Positions 11,555 through 20,498 are shown, numbered from the stretch's first letter. The stretch is 64,000 nucleotides of DNA from Paenibacillus peoriae KCTC 3763 (GCF_000236805.1 NZ_AGFX01000030.1:62001-126000); one strand, 5' to 3'. Notes: generated by a model from the sequence alone, not told the origin. Program-made: numbers and translations.

Positions 11555-12646
11555 GTGAAGGATGTGAACGATCAACGAAGTGGAAATGAACGCGAAGCAT
11601 ATCGATGTGGCTTCCGGGAAGGACGCAGAATGGGCGGTTGCACGGCTGCTCTGTCACAGGTCGTGGTCATACAGCCTGCTGTTCGCCATTTAAAAGTGCT
11701 GTACATTCCGCAAGGCTTCACAGCCATAGACACAGGTGTGCAAGACGCGCTAAGCCAAATGTGCAGCGCATGCGTCATCGGTACGCCCGCCACGATGCTG
11801 GCTGACGCCGAGGTCCACCGTCCCGACCTCGTGCTGGTCATGAACGGGCTGCATATTTTTCCGGAGGATCATCTGGAGCAGGTGCAGCAAATACGAGCCT
11901 TGGGCATTCGGACGGCCATCTGGTTTGTAGACGATCCCTACTTTACGGAGGATACAGCGTTGATCTGTCAATCCTACGATGTCGTATTTACGCACGAAAT
12001 GTCCTGCTTGCAGCTTTATCGCAATCAGGGAGTAGCGAGGGTACACTATTTGCCGCTCGCAGCGTCAGCCCGTATCTTTTATCCCCGGCGGGTGGAGCGG
12101 GAGCATCAGCATGATATTTGCTTTATCGGCAATGCCTTCTGGAACCGTGTAAAGCTGTTTGACCATCTCGCTCCCTTTTTGGCGGACAAAAGAGTGCTGA
12201 TCGTAGGTGGAAGCTGGGATCGGCTGACTCGCCGAGATGTGCTGGAACGTTTTATCCGTCCGATTTTTATGGAGCCGTGGGAGACCGCTCAATATTATAA
12301 CGGCTCCAAAATTGTCATCAATATGCACCGCCCGACAGACCCCGGACTGGATAACCGGAATACACATCAGCTGTCAGCGGAGTCCATCAATCCCCGCACA
12401 TACGAAATTGCGGCTTGCGGCACGCTTCAAATGACGGATGTTCGAAAGGACCTGGAGCGTTATTACCGGCCGGGCTATGACATCGAAACCTACTCTGGAG
12501 CAGAAGAGCTACAGACCAAGCTGGACTACTATCTCAAGCATGACTGGGAGCGTGAGCGCATAGCCTGGCGCGCGCTGCATACGACCATGCAAAAGCATAT
12601 GTACTCGAATCGTATGGAGGAATTGCTGGACAAGGCGATGGCCTAA
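11555..12646 (+). CDS. CgeB-like spore glycosyltransferase (first copy)
   Basis: 363 aa; GT-B type protein of the CgeB family, whose B. subtilis namesake is a late-sporulation protein affecting the spore outermost layer. The N-terminal tag AYRCGFREGRRMG has the four-residue Gly spacing seen in neighbours. The Rossmann-like N-domain contains LVLVMNGLHIF and TAIWFVDDPYF; the C-domain has ICFIGNAFWNR and the family signature PRTYEIAACGTLQMTD. GTG start at 11555; a second GTG at 11564 is also possible. A poor sigma-K-like box (CATATAGTT, 11510) lies upstream. Probably acts with the next paralogue. Confidence 0.85.
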   Translation: MKDVNDQRSGNEREAYRCGFREGRRMGGCTAALSQVVVIQPAVRHLKVLYIPQGFTAIDTGVQDALSQMCSACVIGTPATMLADAEVHRPDLVLVMNGLHIFPEDHLEQVQQIRALGIRTAIWFVDDPYFTEDTALICQSYDVVFTHEMSCLQLYRNQGVARVHYLPLAASARIFYPRRVEREHQHDICFIGNAFWNRVKLFDHLAPFLADKRVLIVGGSWDRLTRRDVLERFIRPIFMEPWETAQYYNGSKIVINMHRPTDPGLDNRNTHQLSAESINPRTYEIAACGTLQMTDVRKDLERYYRPGYDIETYSGAEELQTKLDYYLKHDWERERIAWRALHTTMQKHMYSNRMEELLDKAMA

Positions 12647-12676
12647 AGCAAGCACCAAATACAGTGAGGAGTGAAA

Positions 12677-13813
12677 ATGATGACGATATCTACCGCAGGA
12701 CCGTATGACCCGTCTGTATATCCAGCGGCGGCAGCCTCTTGGGAAAAGGGGAGAGCTGCGGGAATCCATGACGGCTACGATGAAGGATACTTGCGCGGAC
12801 GTGCCAACGCCATTGTTGCCCGGACGAAAGCAACATTTCCTTTTCGATCCATCCATGTGCTGTATGTCGTCTCAGGTAAAGGCCTTCCGTATTCTCCGCT
12901 GGATGAGGCGGTCCTTACCACGCTGCAAAGCATGACGGCTCAGGTTACCGTAACGGACCCACGTCAGCCGGTAGCGGATATTGCCGCTCAGCTCCGTCCG
13001 AATCTGATGCTGGCACTGGACGGGATGGATCTTCCGGTGGAGCAGGTGGCAGCGGTACGCCAGTTGGGCATCACAACCGCAATCTGGCTTACGGATGATC
13101 CTTATTACACCGATATGACGACCAAAATTGTTACGCATTATGATCATGTATTCACGCTGGAAATGAATTGCGTAGAGTTGTACCGTCAACTGGGTTGCTC
13201 GTCTGTACACTATTTGCCGTTCGGGGCTTTCCCAACTCACTACTTTCCGCTTAGCTCACCCGTTTCGGCAAGACATGAAATCGGCTTTTCTGGTTCAGCT
13301 TATTGGAATCGCATCTATTTCTTTAATCCGATTATGCCCCAGCTCGCGGCCCGTAACATTAAAATCAACGGAATCTGGTGGGACCGTCTGCCTGATTATC
13401 AGTCGTATGGTGACAAAATTGAGCTGGGACGCTGGATGTCTCCCAACGAGACCAAGGATTTGTATAACGGCAGCAAAATCGTGATTAATCTTCATCGTTC
13501 TCATCAGGATGATGCCGTGAACAACAACGCGCTGAAACTTCCAGCGGCTTCCCCGAATCCGCGCACATTCGAAATTTGTGCCTGCGGCACCTTGCAGCTG
13601 ACGGATACAAGGGATGATTTGGTTCGTTTTTACAAACCGGGCGAAGAGATTGAAACGTACAACTCCCAGCAGGAATTGCTGGAGAAGATTGAGTTTTATT
13701 TGACACATGAAAAGGAACGCCGTGAGATTGCTCTGCGCGCGCTGGAACGAACCTTGCGGGAACACACGTATGGTCACCGGATAGACCAGCTTCTGTCGAT
13801 TGCATCTCCATAA
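12677..13813 (+). CDS. CgeB-like spore glycosyltransferase (second copy)
   Basis: 378 aa from the ATG at 12677, 5 nt after GAGGAG (ATG 12680 also fits). Paralogue of the previous gene along its whole length: an N-terminal Gly-spaced tag (EKGRAAGIHDGYDEGYLRG), TAIWLTDDPYYTD, IGFSGSAYWNR, NGSKIVINLHR and the CgeB signature PRTFEICACGTLQLTD. The NxHR motif suggests a nucleotide-sugar-binding GT-B C-domain. Two CgeB proteins side by side suggest either two linkages or a heterodimer. Mother-cell, spore-surface function is inferred from the family. Confidence 0.85.
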   Translation: MMTISTAGPYDPSVYPAAAASWEKGRAAGIHDGYDEGYLRGRANAIVARTKATFPFRSIHVLYVVSGKGLPYSPLDEAVLTTLQSMTAQVTVTDPRQPVADIAAQLRPNLMLALDGMDLPVEQVAAVRQLGITTAIWLTDDPYYTDMTTKIVTHYDHVFTLEMNCVELYRQLGCSSVHYLPFGAFPTHYFPLSSPVSARHEIGFSGSAYWNRIYFFNPIMPQLAARNIKINGIWWDRLPDYQSYGDKIELGRWMSPNETKDLYNGSKIVINLHRSHQDDAVNNNALKLPAASPNPRTFEICACGTLQLTDTRDDLVRFYKPGEEIETYNSQQELLEKIEFYLTHEKERREIALRALERTLREHTYGHRIDQLLSIASP

Positions 13814-13879
13814 TACTAATACCATTCGCACATCTGCTGGTTGCTATTTTAAAGGAGGTGAACTCCGATCAGGCCCAAA

Positions 13880-15541
13880 ATGATGCTGTTCTGCCATGTC
13901 TGCAATGTCCGCAGTATTACGGGAGCGGAGAAGCTGCTGCTGCAATTTTGTTTGGATATTCGGACCTATTTCGACTGCATTCTGGTGACGCCTGGTGAAG
14001 GACGGCTGACCACGATTGCCCGCAAGCGCGGAATCACTGTTCAGATTCAGAACATGTTCATGCTGCATGGCATGTATACCCCGTATGAAGGCTTGGCGCA
14101 GGATGCGGAGAATTTGCGGAATCATGTAGCGTATGCACCGTTGCTCCAGATGCTGCACAAAGCTCGCCCTGATGTGGTGCTGGTTAATACCTGTGTGAAC
14201 GTTATGCCGGCGATGGCTGCCCAGGAGCTCAATATTCCAGTCATCTGGAAAATAACTGAGGTCATTAACCAGAATGAGCATACGCCAGTTTCTGTCTCCA
14301 TCATAGAGCGCTACAGCCAATGGGTTATCGGCATCTCACATGCTGTTATGCGTCCTCTGCTTGGCAGAGGACTGACACGTCCGCATACGGTGCTGCCACC
14401 TTGCCAGGATATGGATATGCCGTCACCCAGGCAGTATGCACTGGAACGAAAAAGAAAACGTGAAAAGCTGGGGCTGCGGAATTTTCATATATGCATTGGT
14501 TATATTTCTTCCTTTATCTATGAAGCCAAAGGGCTGCTGCCTTTTGTCCAGATGGCGCTAAAGCTGTGCGAAACCAATTCGCGCTGTCGTTTCTGGATCA
14601 TTGGCAGCCCGGTAGACTCGGAATATTACGTAAAATGTATCTCATTAATCCGCCAATCCCGTTATAGCCGCCGCTTCCAGTTCAACTCATTCGAGGAGTC
14701 CGTGTCGATCGCCTATAGCGCAATGGATATTGTTGTGGTTCCCAGTATGGTGGAGGAAGGCTTTGGTTTGACGGCACTGGAGGGACTTGTTTACGGCAGG
14801 CCTGTTGTAGCCTTCGCGCAGGGTGGATTGGTTGAATTGATGGAGTCGACCGGCAATACAGATTTTTTGGTGGAACCGGGGAACAGCGACATGCTTGCGC
14901 AAAAGGTGGGCTATCTGCTCGATCATCCCGATGAAGTGGAGCGCATTGGCGTACGTAATAACAGCGCGGCTATGCGTGTATACGGACCCGATTCCTATCG
15001 AAACAACCTGCATGTCATGGTGAGTCAATGGGTATGTCATCATCCGCATTGGTTTCCGCTGATTCAGCAACCGGGTGGACCCGTGTGGACGAGGGAAGGT
15101 GAAGGGCTGCGCCCGGTCATCGCTATACCCGAGGCGTTTACCAGCACAATTCGAGAATTTCCCGAATCGGTGGTTTGTCAGCTGCCTGTGCTGGGACTGC
15201 CACCCATCGAGTATGCGGCCATTCAAGGTCTGCCGCAACCAGTTCCTCCTGTACCCGAGTCACAGCCAGAGCCTTGTCACGGCAAGCGTCGTATTCGCGC
15301 AAGATGGCCGAGGGGCCGCAAGCATCCCAGACTACGCAATCGCAAGGACAATAAAAACAGCCGTGGCAGCGGCAGGAGCCGCCGCAAGAGCAATTACGGA
15401 TTACGAATGTTGCCAGGACAGCATCCAAAATCCAGGTCCAGACCGAAGCTCAAGCGTAAATTCAAGCTTAAGTCACGGCGGCGTAAACGGAACCGGGTCA
15501 CGCTTAAGGCTGGACGGCGTACAAGACAACGGTCCGGGTGA
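13880..15541 (+). CDS. Glycosyltransferase family 4 with very basic C-terminal tail
   Basis: 553 aa. Residues 1-390 are a GT-B family 4 enzyme: SITGAEKLLLQF at the start, a central GYISSFIYEAKGLLPFV (donor-domain start) and VVPSMVEEGFGLTALEGLVY (the E-x7-E motif). Then one repeat-like unit (PVWTREGEGLRPVIAIP) and a tail of about 85 residues rich in Arg, Lys and Ser. A perfect AAAGGAGGTGA site at 13851-13861 is 18 or more nt from this ATG; an in-frame ATC at 13868 has ideal spacing and may be the real start (adding four residues). Similar to the GT4 at 23996-25216. Confidence 0.82.
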   Translation: MMLFCHVCNVRSITGAEKLLLQFCLDIRTYFDCILVTPGEGRLTTIARKRGITVQIQNMFMLHGMYTPYEGLAQDAENLRNHVAYAPLLQMLHKARPDVVLVNTCVNVMPAMAAQELNIPVIWKITEVINQNEHTPVSVSIIERYSQWVIGISHAVMRPLLGRGLTRPHTVLPPCQDMDMPSPRQYALERKRKREKLGLRNFHICIGYISSFIYEAKGLLPFVQMALKLCETNSRCRFWIIGSPVDSEYYVKCISLIRQSRYSRRFQFNSFEESVSIAYSAMDIVVVPSMVEEGFGLTALEGLVYGRPVVAFAQGGLVELMESTGNTDFLVEPGNSDMLAQKVGYLLDHPDEVERIGVRNNSAAMRVYGPDSYRNNLHVMVSQWVCHHPHWFPLIQQPGGPVWTREGEGLRPVIAIPEAFTSTIREFPESVVCQLPVLGLPPIEYAAIQGLPQPVPPVPESQPEPCHGKRRIRARWPRGRKHPRLRNRKDNKNSRGSGRSRRKSNYGLRMLPGQHPKSRSRPKLKRKFKLKSRRRKRNRVTLKAGRRTRQRSG

Positions 15542-15554
15542 ACGTATACCGGGC

Positions 15555-15578
15555 CGTTGAACTGGACGTTGAACTGGA
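15555..15578 (+). repeat. Perfect 12-bp tandem duplication
   Basis: CGTTGAACTGGA occurs twice head to tail in the short gap between the GT4 gene and the epimerase gene. Probably a recent slippage event; no function is apparent. Confidence 0.7.
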
Positions 15579-15662
15579 GTATAGCCAGTTTGCTGAATGA
15601 ATCTCAACCATTGAACTCCACAGCTTAATGAAACAACGACAGCAAAGGTGGGTTCCAAAACC

Positions 15663-16754
15663 ATGAAAATATTGACCGTGCTCGGCACAAGACCGGAAAT
15701 TATACGGCTCAGCCTGGTCATTCCGAAGCTGGACCGCTATGCAGATGAACATGTGCTTGTGCATACGGGCCAAAATTACACAGAGGGCCTGAGCGGGCAA
15801 TTCTTCCGTGAGCTGGGCCTGCGTGCCCCGGATTATATGCTTCAGGAGAAGGCGGGAACGCTGGGCAAGCAGCTATCTGCGATGTTTTCGCAGATGGAGG
15901 ACATTTTGAATAAGGAACGCCCGGATCATGTATTATTGCTTGGTGATACGAACAGTGCTTTATGCGCCTTGCTTGCAGAACGTATGGGCTACCCGGTCGT
16001 GCATATGGAGGCAGGGAACCGCTGCTATGATCTGGATGTGCCGGAGGAGAAGAACCGCCGCGTCATTGATGCTATTTCTACGATTAATATGCCATATACG
16101 GAGCAAAGCAAGCAGCATCTCATACGGGAAGGCTTCCCGAGTCAACGAATTATACTGACCGGGAATCCCATTTACGAAGTGATGCAGCATTATGAGAAAG
16201 AAGTGTCCGGCAGCGACATTTTAAATAAGCTCGAATTATCGTCGGGGGCGTATTTCCTCGTGACTGCCCATAGAGCTGAAAATGTCGACCATCCGCCGCA
16301 TTTGCTGGCTATTCTGGAGGGTCTCAACCGGGTAGCCCGCCAATCCGGGCAGCGCGTCATTTGCAGCATTCATCCCCGCACTGCCGCCCGGATTGCAAGC
16401 CATCCGCCAATCCAGCTTGATCCGCTGGTGGAATTCCACGAACCGTTCGGATTTTTTGACTTCGTGCTGCTGGAACGGCATGCCCGCTGCGCTTTAACGG
16501 ACAGCGGCACCGTACAGGAGGAATGCTGCGTCATGGGCGTGCCGACGGTCACGATGCGCCGGACGACAGAACGACCGGAGACGGTAGATTGCGGCAGCAA
16601 TATCGTATCCGGGCTTGATGGCGAGGCGATCGCGAACGCGGTAGCTTTAATGACCGGGATAACCCATAAGTGGCAGTGTCCCGCAGGCTATCTGGCAGAA
16701 GATGTGTCGGATAAAGTGGTTAAATTTCTGCTTGGAGGGAAACGGCATGTTTGA
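15663..16754 (+). CDS. UDP-N-acetylglucosamine 2-epimerase family (WecB/WbjD-like)
   Basis: Non-hydrolysing C-2 epimerase of UDP-HexNAc, 363 aa from the ATG at 15663. Family motifs: LGTRPEIIRLS, TGQNYTEGLSGQFF, GDTNSAL, HMEAGNRCYDLDVPEE, VTAHRAENVD and DSGTVQEE. Together with the next two genes it forms a set like WbjB-WbjC-WbjD (or Cap5E-F-G), which makes UDP-N-acetyl-L-fucosamine, or the WbvB/R/D set, which makes UDP-N-acetyl-L-quinovosamine. In those pathways this enzyme does the last C-2 epimerisation, so it is probably not a plain ManNAc-forming WecB. Its end overlaps the next gene by 8 bases. Confidence 0.88.
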   Translation: MKILTVLGTRPEIIRLSLVIPKLDRYADEHVLVHTGQNYTEGLSGQFFRELGLRAPDYMLQEKAGTLGKQLSAMFSQMEDILNKERPDHVLLLGDTNSALCALLAERMGYPVVHMEAGNRCYDLDVPEEKNRRVIDAISTINMPYTEQSKQHLIREGFPSQRIILTGNPIYEVMQHYEKEVSGSDILNKLELSSGAYFLVTAHRAENVDHPPHLLAILEGLNRVARQSGQRVICSIHPRTAARIASHPPIQLDPLVEFHEPFGFFDFVLLERHARCALTDSGTVQEECCVMGVPTVTMRRTTERPETVDCGSNIVSGLDGEAIANAVALMTGITHKWQCPAGYLAEDVSDKVVKFLLGGKRHV

Positions 16755-17733
16755 GAACCAACGTATCTTGGTTACCGGCGGTACCGGCTCCTGGGGGCAT
16801 GAGCTGGTTGCCCAGTTACTGCCGCGTAATCCCAAAGAGATCATCATCTATTCACGTGGAGAATCGAATCAGGTAGCCATGAACAGGCAGTTTGAGGACG
16901 AACGACTCAGCTTCTGTATTGGAGATATTCGGGATAAGGACGCGTTGGTTACCGCTTGCCAGGGTGTGGACTATATATTTCATTTGGCGGCTCTCAAGCA
17001 TGTGCCTGTGTGCGAGGATCAGCCCTATGAAGCACTCAAAACCAATGTAGTAGGCACCCAGAACGTGATTGAGGCCGCTGTTGCCAATCAGGTAAAGAAA
17101 GTCATTTATATATCAACGGATAAAGCCGCAAATCCGTCCAATTTTTACGGCATGACGAAGGCGATTGGAGAAAAGCTGATTGTCTATGCCAATCTACTCA
17201 ATAGCGACACACGGTTCGTGACAGTGCGCGGCGGTAATGTATTGGGTACAAACGGAAGTGTGGTACATCTGTTTCAAAGCCAGATTCGCCAAAAGGGCAA
17301 GGTTTTTATCACAGATATGAAAATGACCCGTTTTTTCCTGACCTTGCGTGATGCGATCAGTCTTCTGTTCAAAGCCTCGGTCGAAAGCATCGGTGGGGAA
17401 ATTTTTATCATGACCATGCCAACCTGTCGTATTGTGGATCTGGCTGAGGTGCTCATTGAAGATTCCGGCGTGGAGAACGTAGAAATGATAGAAAAAGGCA
17501 TTCGTCCCGGCGAGAAAATTCATGAAATTTTGATGAGTGACTTTGAAAGCCTGACGACGGTTGTATATGACGAGCAATATTTGATTATTCTTCCGATGCT
17601 GAATATACCTCAATTAAAAGACCGCTATAGTCAGTGTTCTCCGGTGTCATTCAGCAGCTTTAGCTCGGAGTTCAATCTGATGTCAAAAGAGGAAATTCGA
17701 AGCATCCTCCAGCGCGGGGGGTTCATTAAATGA
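16747..17733 (+). CDS. UDP-GlcNAc 4,6-dehydratase/epimerase (WbjB/CapD-like)
   Basis: 328 aa from the ATG at 16747, which follows GGAGGGAAAC. SDR-type NAD(P)-binding protein of the polysaccharide-biosynthesis branch: VTGGTGSWGHELVAQLL (cofactor loop), GDIRD, AALKHVPVCE, STDKAANPSNFYGMTK (Thr/Asp and Tyr-x3-Lys catalytic residues) and RGGNVLGTNGS. WbjB/Cap5E-type members convert UDP-GlcNAc to a 4-keto-6-deoxy-L-hexosamine. The gene order (epimerase, dehydratase, reductase) supports that reading. The C-terminal region RPGEKIHEILMSD is typical of this branch. Confidence 0.88.
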   Translation: MFENQRILVTGGTGSWGHELVAQLLPRNPKEIIIYSRGESNQVAMNRQFEDERLSFCIGDIRDKDALVTACQGVDYIFHLAALKHVPVCEDQPYEALKTNVVGTQNVIEAAVANQVKKVIYISTDKAANPSNFYGMTKAIGEKLIVYANLLNSDTRFVTVRGGNVLGTNGSVVHLFQSQIRQKGKVFITDMKMTRFFLTLRDAISLLFKASVESIGGEIFIMTMPTCRIVDLAEVLIEDSGVENVEMIEKGIRPGEKIHEILMSDFESLTTVVYDEQYLIILPMLNIPQLKDRYSQCSPVSFSSFSSEFNLMSKEEIRSILQRGGFIK

Positions 17734-18584
17734 AGCTGCTTATATTGGGTGGTAACGGCATGTCCGGCCATATGCTGGTCGACTATTTTCAAAATCAGGG
17801 CGGGTATCACGTGTTTTACACCACCCGTGATCCTGAGAATAAAGGCGGTCTGCTGCTGGACGTAAGGGACAGCTTTATGGTGGAGCAACTGGTGCGGAGC
17901 ATGCAGCCTGACGTCATTATTAACGCGGTGGGCGTGCTGAATCAGTATGCCGCAGCGGATCGGATTTCTGCATACCAAATTAATGGGCTGCTGCCGCATC
18001 TTCTCTCGCGGACGGCGGACAGTATCGGTGCCCGCCTGATTCATATCAGTACCGACTGCGTATTCGAGGGAAAGCGGATACCCGGTCTGTATAGGGAAAC
18101 GGACTCGCCTGACGGGACAAGCGCCTATGCCTTGACGAAAATACTTGGAGAAGTAACGGCAGCAGGGCATCTGACTATCCGCACCTCCATTATCGGCCCG
18201 GAAATTCGGCCTGAAGGCATTGGCCTGCTGCACTGGTTCTTGCAGCAGCGCGGAGAGGTTGACGGTTATCGCCGTGTCTTGTGGAACGGGGTTACAACGC
18301 TGGAATTGGCCAAGGCGATACGGGTACTTATGAATGAGCCGGTGGATGGACTTATTCATCTGGTTCACCCCGAACCGATCAGCAAGTATGACTTGCTGCT
18401 GCTGTTCAAAGAAGTCTGGAAGAGGGAGGATATTCGGATCGTGCCGAAGGATGAGCCGGTGCTGGACCGGACGCTTCGTTGTACCCGGACCGATCTGCTC
18501 TACGATGTTCCTCACTACAGTACCATGCTGAAGGAGCTGCTGGAATGGACCGAAGTACAGCGGAACAACATCGGCCAGTTATAA
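17730..18584 (+). CDS. RmlD-like NAD(P)H sugar-nucleotide reductase
   Basis: 284 aa SDR protein. Cofactor loop GGNGMSGHMLVDYF, then NAVGVLNQYAAADR, STDCVFEGKRIPGLYRETD and the Tyr-x3-Lys pair in SAYALTK. RmlD-type enzymes reduce the 4-keto group of a 6-deoxy-L-sugar nucleotide. In this setting it is expected to reduce the WbjB-like product, as WbvR does for UDP-L-QuiNAc or the SDR half of WbjC does for UDP-L-FucNAc. The cupin domain found at the C-terminus of WbjC/Cap5F is absent, which fits the WbvR type a little better. ATGA overlap with the upstream gene. Confidence 0.85.
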   Translation: MKLLILGGNGMSGHMLVDYFQNQGGYHVFYTTRDPENKGGLLLDVRDSFMVEQLVRSMQPDVIINAVGVLNQYAAADRISAYQINGLLPHLLSRTADSIGARLIHISTDCVFEGKRIPGLYRETDSPDGTSAYALTKILGEVTAAGHLTIRTSIIGPEIRPEGIGLLHWFLQQRGEVDGYRRVLWNGVTTLELAKAIRVLMNEPVDGLIHLVHPEPISKYDLLLLFKEVWKREDIRIVPKDEPVLDRTLRCTRTDLLYDVPHYSTMLKELLEWTEVQRNNIGQL

Positions 18585-19543
18585 TGATTACCGGAGCGGC
18601 AGGTTATACCGGGATGCATGCCTGCCGCTATTTCGCAAAGCTCGGCTGGGAAGTGGCGGCGCTGACTCGCACGGCCGCCTCCGCATCAGAACTGACCTCA
18701 CTGGCGGGCGATGATGAGAACTCCAGCCCAGCAGTTGGCGACCATTGCTGTATTACGCCTTATGTGTGCGACTTGCTGGATAAGAAGCGTCTGGGCGAAG
18801 TGATTCGCCAGATTGCTCCGGATTATGTACTTCATCTGAGTGGTAAAAATTCAGTGCCTGAATCATGGCAGAGTCCACTGCTGTACATGGAATCCAATGT
18901 ACTGTCCACATTGTATCTGCTGGATGTACTGCGCTCTTTCCCCAAAGCCCGTATTGTTGTAGCAGGTTCTCGGCTAAAGACGGCCTTGCAGGCTCCGTAT
19001 CATCCTACACACCCGTACAGTCTCAGCAAAAGCATTCAAGAGGCAGTCGCGTTATCGTGGGGCGCGCTGTTCGATCAATCCATCATGCTGGCGGAACCTT
19101 GCAACTTGATCGGTCCGGGCCCCTCCACCGGCTTTTGTGCATTACTGGCAGGGTATGTTGTTCGAACGGAGCGTATGAAAGAGCAGCCGGTAACGAATAC
19201 TGCCCCGTTCCGGGTGTCTTCCCGGCATGCGCAGCGTGATTTTCTGGACGTTCGAGACGCGGTTCGTGCGTACGGTGTGCTGCTGGAACAAGGTGTACCG
19301 GGGCGTATTTACCCGGTCTGTACAGGCAGCATCGTAGAGCTGGGTCATATCGTGGAGCGTATGGTTGCGCTGGCGAATACATCGATTCCCATCCAGTGGG
19401 GGAATGCGGCGGAATCAGCAGCGACGGAGGCATACCATGCAGAGGAACTGGAGGAGATGGGCTGGAAGCCGACCATACAGCTGGGGCAATCCCTGAAAGA
19501 TATGATTCAATACCGCCGAGCCGGAAAGGAAGGAACGTTATGA
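18545..19543 (+). CDS. NAD-dependent epimerase/dehydratase (extended SDR)
   Basis: 332 aa from the ATG at 18545, 8 nt after AAGGAG; this overlaps the previous gene by 40 bases. A later ATG at 18584 sits on the previous stop but has no ribosome site. Cofactor loop MITGAAGYTGMHACRYF, SGKNSVPESW, VAGSRLK and the YSLSK catalytic pair place it among GDP-mannose 4,6-dehydratase/UDP-glucose 4-epimerase-like SDRs. The usual S-S/T-S catalytic segment reads AGSR, so its chemistry may differ from the standard enzymes. It likely makes another activated sugar for the cluster. Confidence 0.78.
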   Translation: MDRSTAEQHRPVIMITGAAGYTGMHACRYFAKLGWEVAALTRTAASASELTSLAGDDENSSPAVGDHCCITPYVCDLLDKKRLGEVIRQIAPDYVLHLSGKNSVPESWQSPLLYMESNVLSTLYLLDVLRSFPKARIVVAGSRLKTALQAPYHPTHPYSLSKSIQEAVALSWGALFDQSIMLAEPCNLIGPGPSTGFCALLAGYVVRTERMKEQPVTNTAPFRVSSRHAQRDFLDVRDAVRAYGVLLEQGVPGRIYPVCTGSIVELGHIVERMVALANTSIPIQWGNAAESAATEAYHAEELEEMGWKPTIQLGQSLKDMIQYRRAGKEGTL

Positions 19544-20259
19544 GACCAAAAGTAACGATTGTCATTCCCTTTTATAACTGTGACTACGTGGATCAGGCTT
19601 TGCAAAGCGCATTGGAGCAAAGCTACGGCCCGCTTGAGATTATCGTCGTCGATGATGGGTCCACGATACACCGCGAACTGCTTCAGCCCTATCTTTCATA
19701 TATCTATTATTTGGGCAAATCAAATGGCGGAACAGCCAGCGCGCTGAATCACGGTATCCGGCTCGCCAGCGGCGAATATATTGCGTGGCTCAGCTCGGAT
19801 GACACCTTCCATAAGGATAAAATCAACAACCAGGTTTCCTTTATGATAGAGCAAAGTGCGTATATTTCCCACACCAACTTCAACTTAATCAATCAATACA
19901 GCCAAATCACAAACCGGCAGGCGGGAGCGGTATTTCCGACGGTACAGGAATTTTACCGTTGTTTTCTGCAAGGCAACCCGGTCAACGGATGCACGGTGAT
20001 GTTCAAAAAAGAACTGTTTGCGCAGATAGGGTTATTCAATGAACTGCTGACGTATACCCACGATTTGGATATGTGGTATAGGGTGATGCTGGCAGGATAT
20101 GCTTTTCCTTATTTAAACGAGGTGCTCGTAAACTATCGTTGGCACGATGAGATGGGAACCCAAAAGCATCGGCACGCCGTTGAACAGGAATACTTAATTA
20201 CCCAGGCACGCTACAGACACAGCTTCACTGAGCTGCTTAATAGATTTATTGCCATATAG
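19540..20259 (+). CDS. Glycosyltransferase family 2
   Basis: 239-aa compact GT2 enzyme. The ATG at 19540 overlaps the upstream stop (ATGA) and follows AAGGAAGGAA. Motifs: VTIVIPFYNCDYVDQAL, IIVVDDGSTIH, LGKSNGGTASALNHGI and WLSSDDTFH (S-D-D metal site); C-terminal THDLDMWYRVMLAGY and NYRWHDEMG are seen in teichoic- and capsule-type GT2 enzymes. It ends the plus-strand run and is followed by a terminator. The remnant at 22418-22666 is an internally deleted relative of this protein. Confidence 0.88.
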   Translation: MRPKVTIVIPFYNCDYVDQALQSALEQSYGPLEIIVVDDGSTIHRELLQPYLSYIYYLGKSNGGTASALNHGIRLASGEYIAWLSSDDTFHKDKINNQVSFMIEQSAYISHTNFNLINQYSQITNRQAGAVFPTVQEFYRCFLQGNPVNGCTVMFKKELFAQIGLFNELLTYTHDLDMWYRVMLAGYAFPYLNEVLVNYRWHDEMGTQKHRHAVEQEYLITQARYRHSFTELLNRFIAI

Positions 20260-20291
20260 TGTGAATCAGAGGCGTGTCATGGCCGGGAAGG

Positions 20292-20322
20292 AAGAGGCTG
20301 AGCGGTTTCGGCCTCTTTTTTG
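20292..20322 (+). terminator. Rho-independent terminator
   Basis: AGAGGC/GCCTCT stem around TGAGCGGTTTCG, followed by T6. It closes the plus-strand operon about 35 bases after the GT2 gene. The following ~170 bases up to the minus-strand gene hold nothing recognisable. Confidence 0.75.
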
Positions 20323-20498
20323 CCGTAAGCCTATGCGAAATAGGAGTGTAGAAGCGTAGACCATGCAGTTAAGAAAGAAGCCTATGATCTGCAGTGCCAG
20401 TATAGAGCACGCAGATTCACAGGCCAATTACAAATTACTAGTGATGATAGGGAGATCATCTCAGTTGGGAAAATAATACTTTGTCATGATGCAAACCG

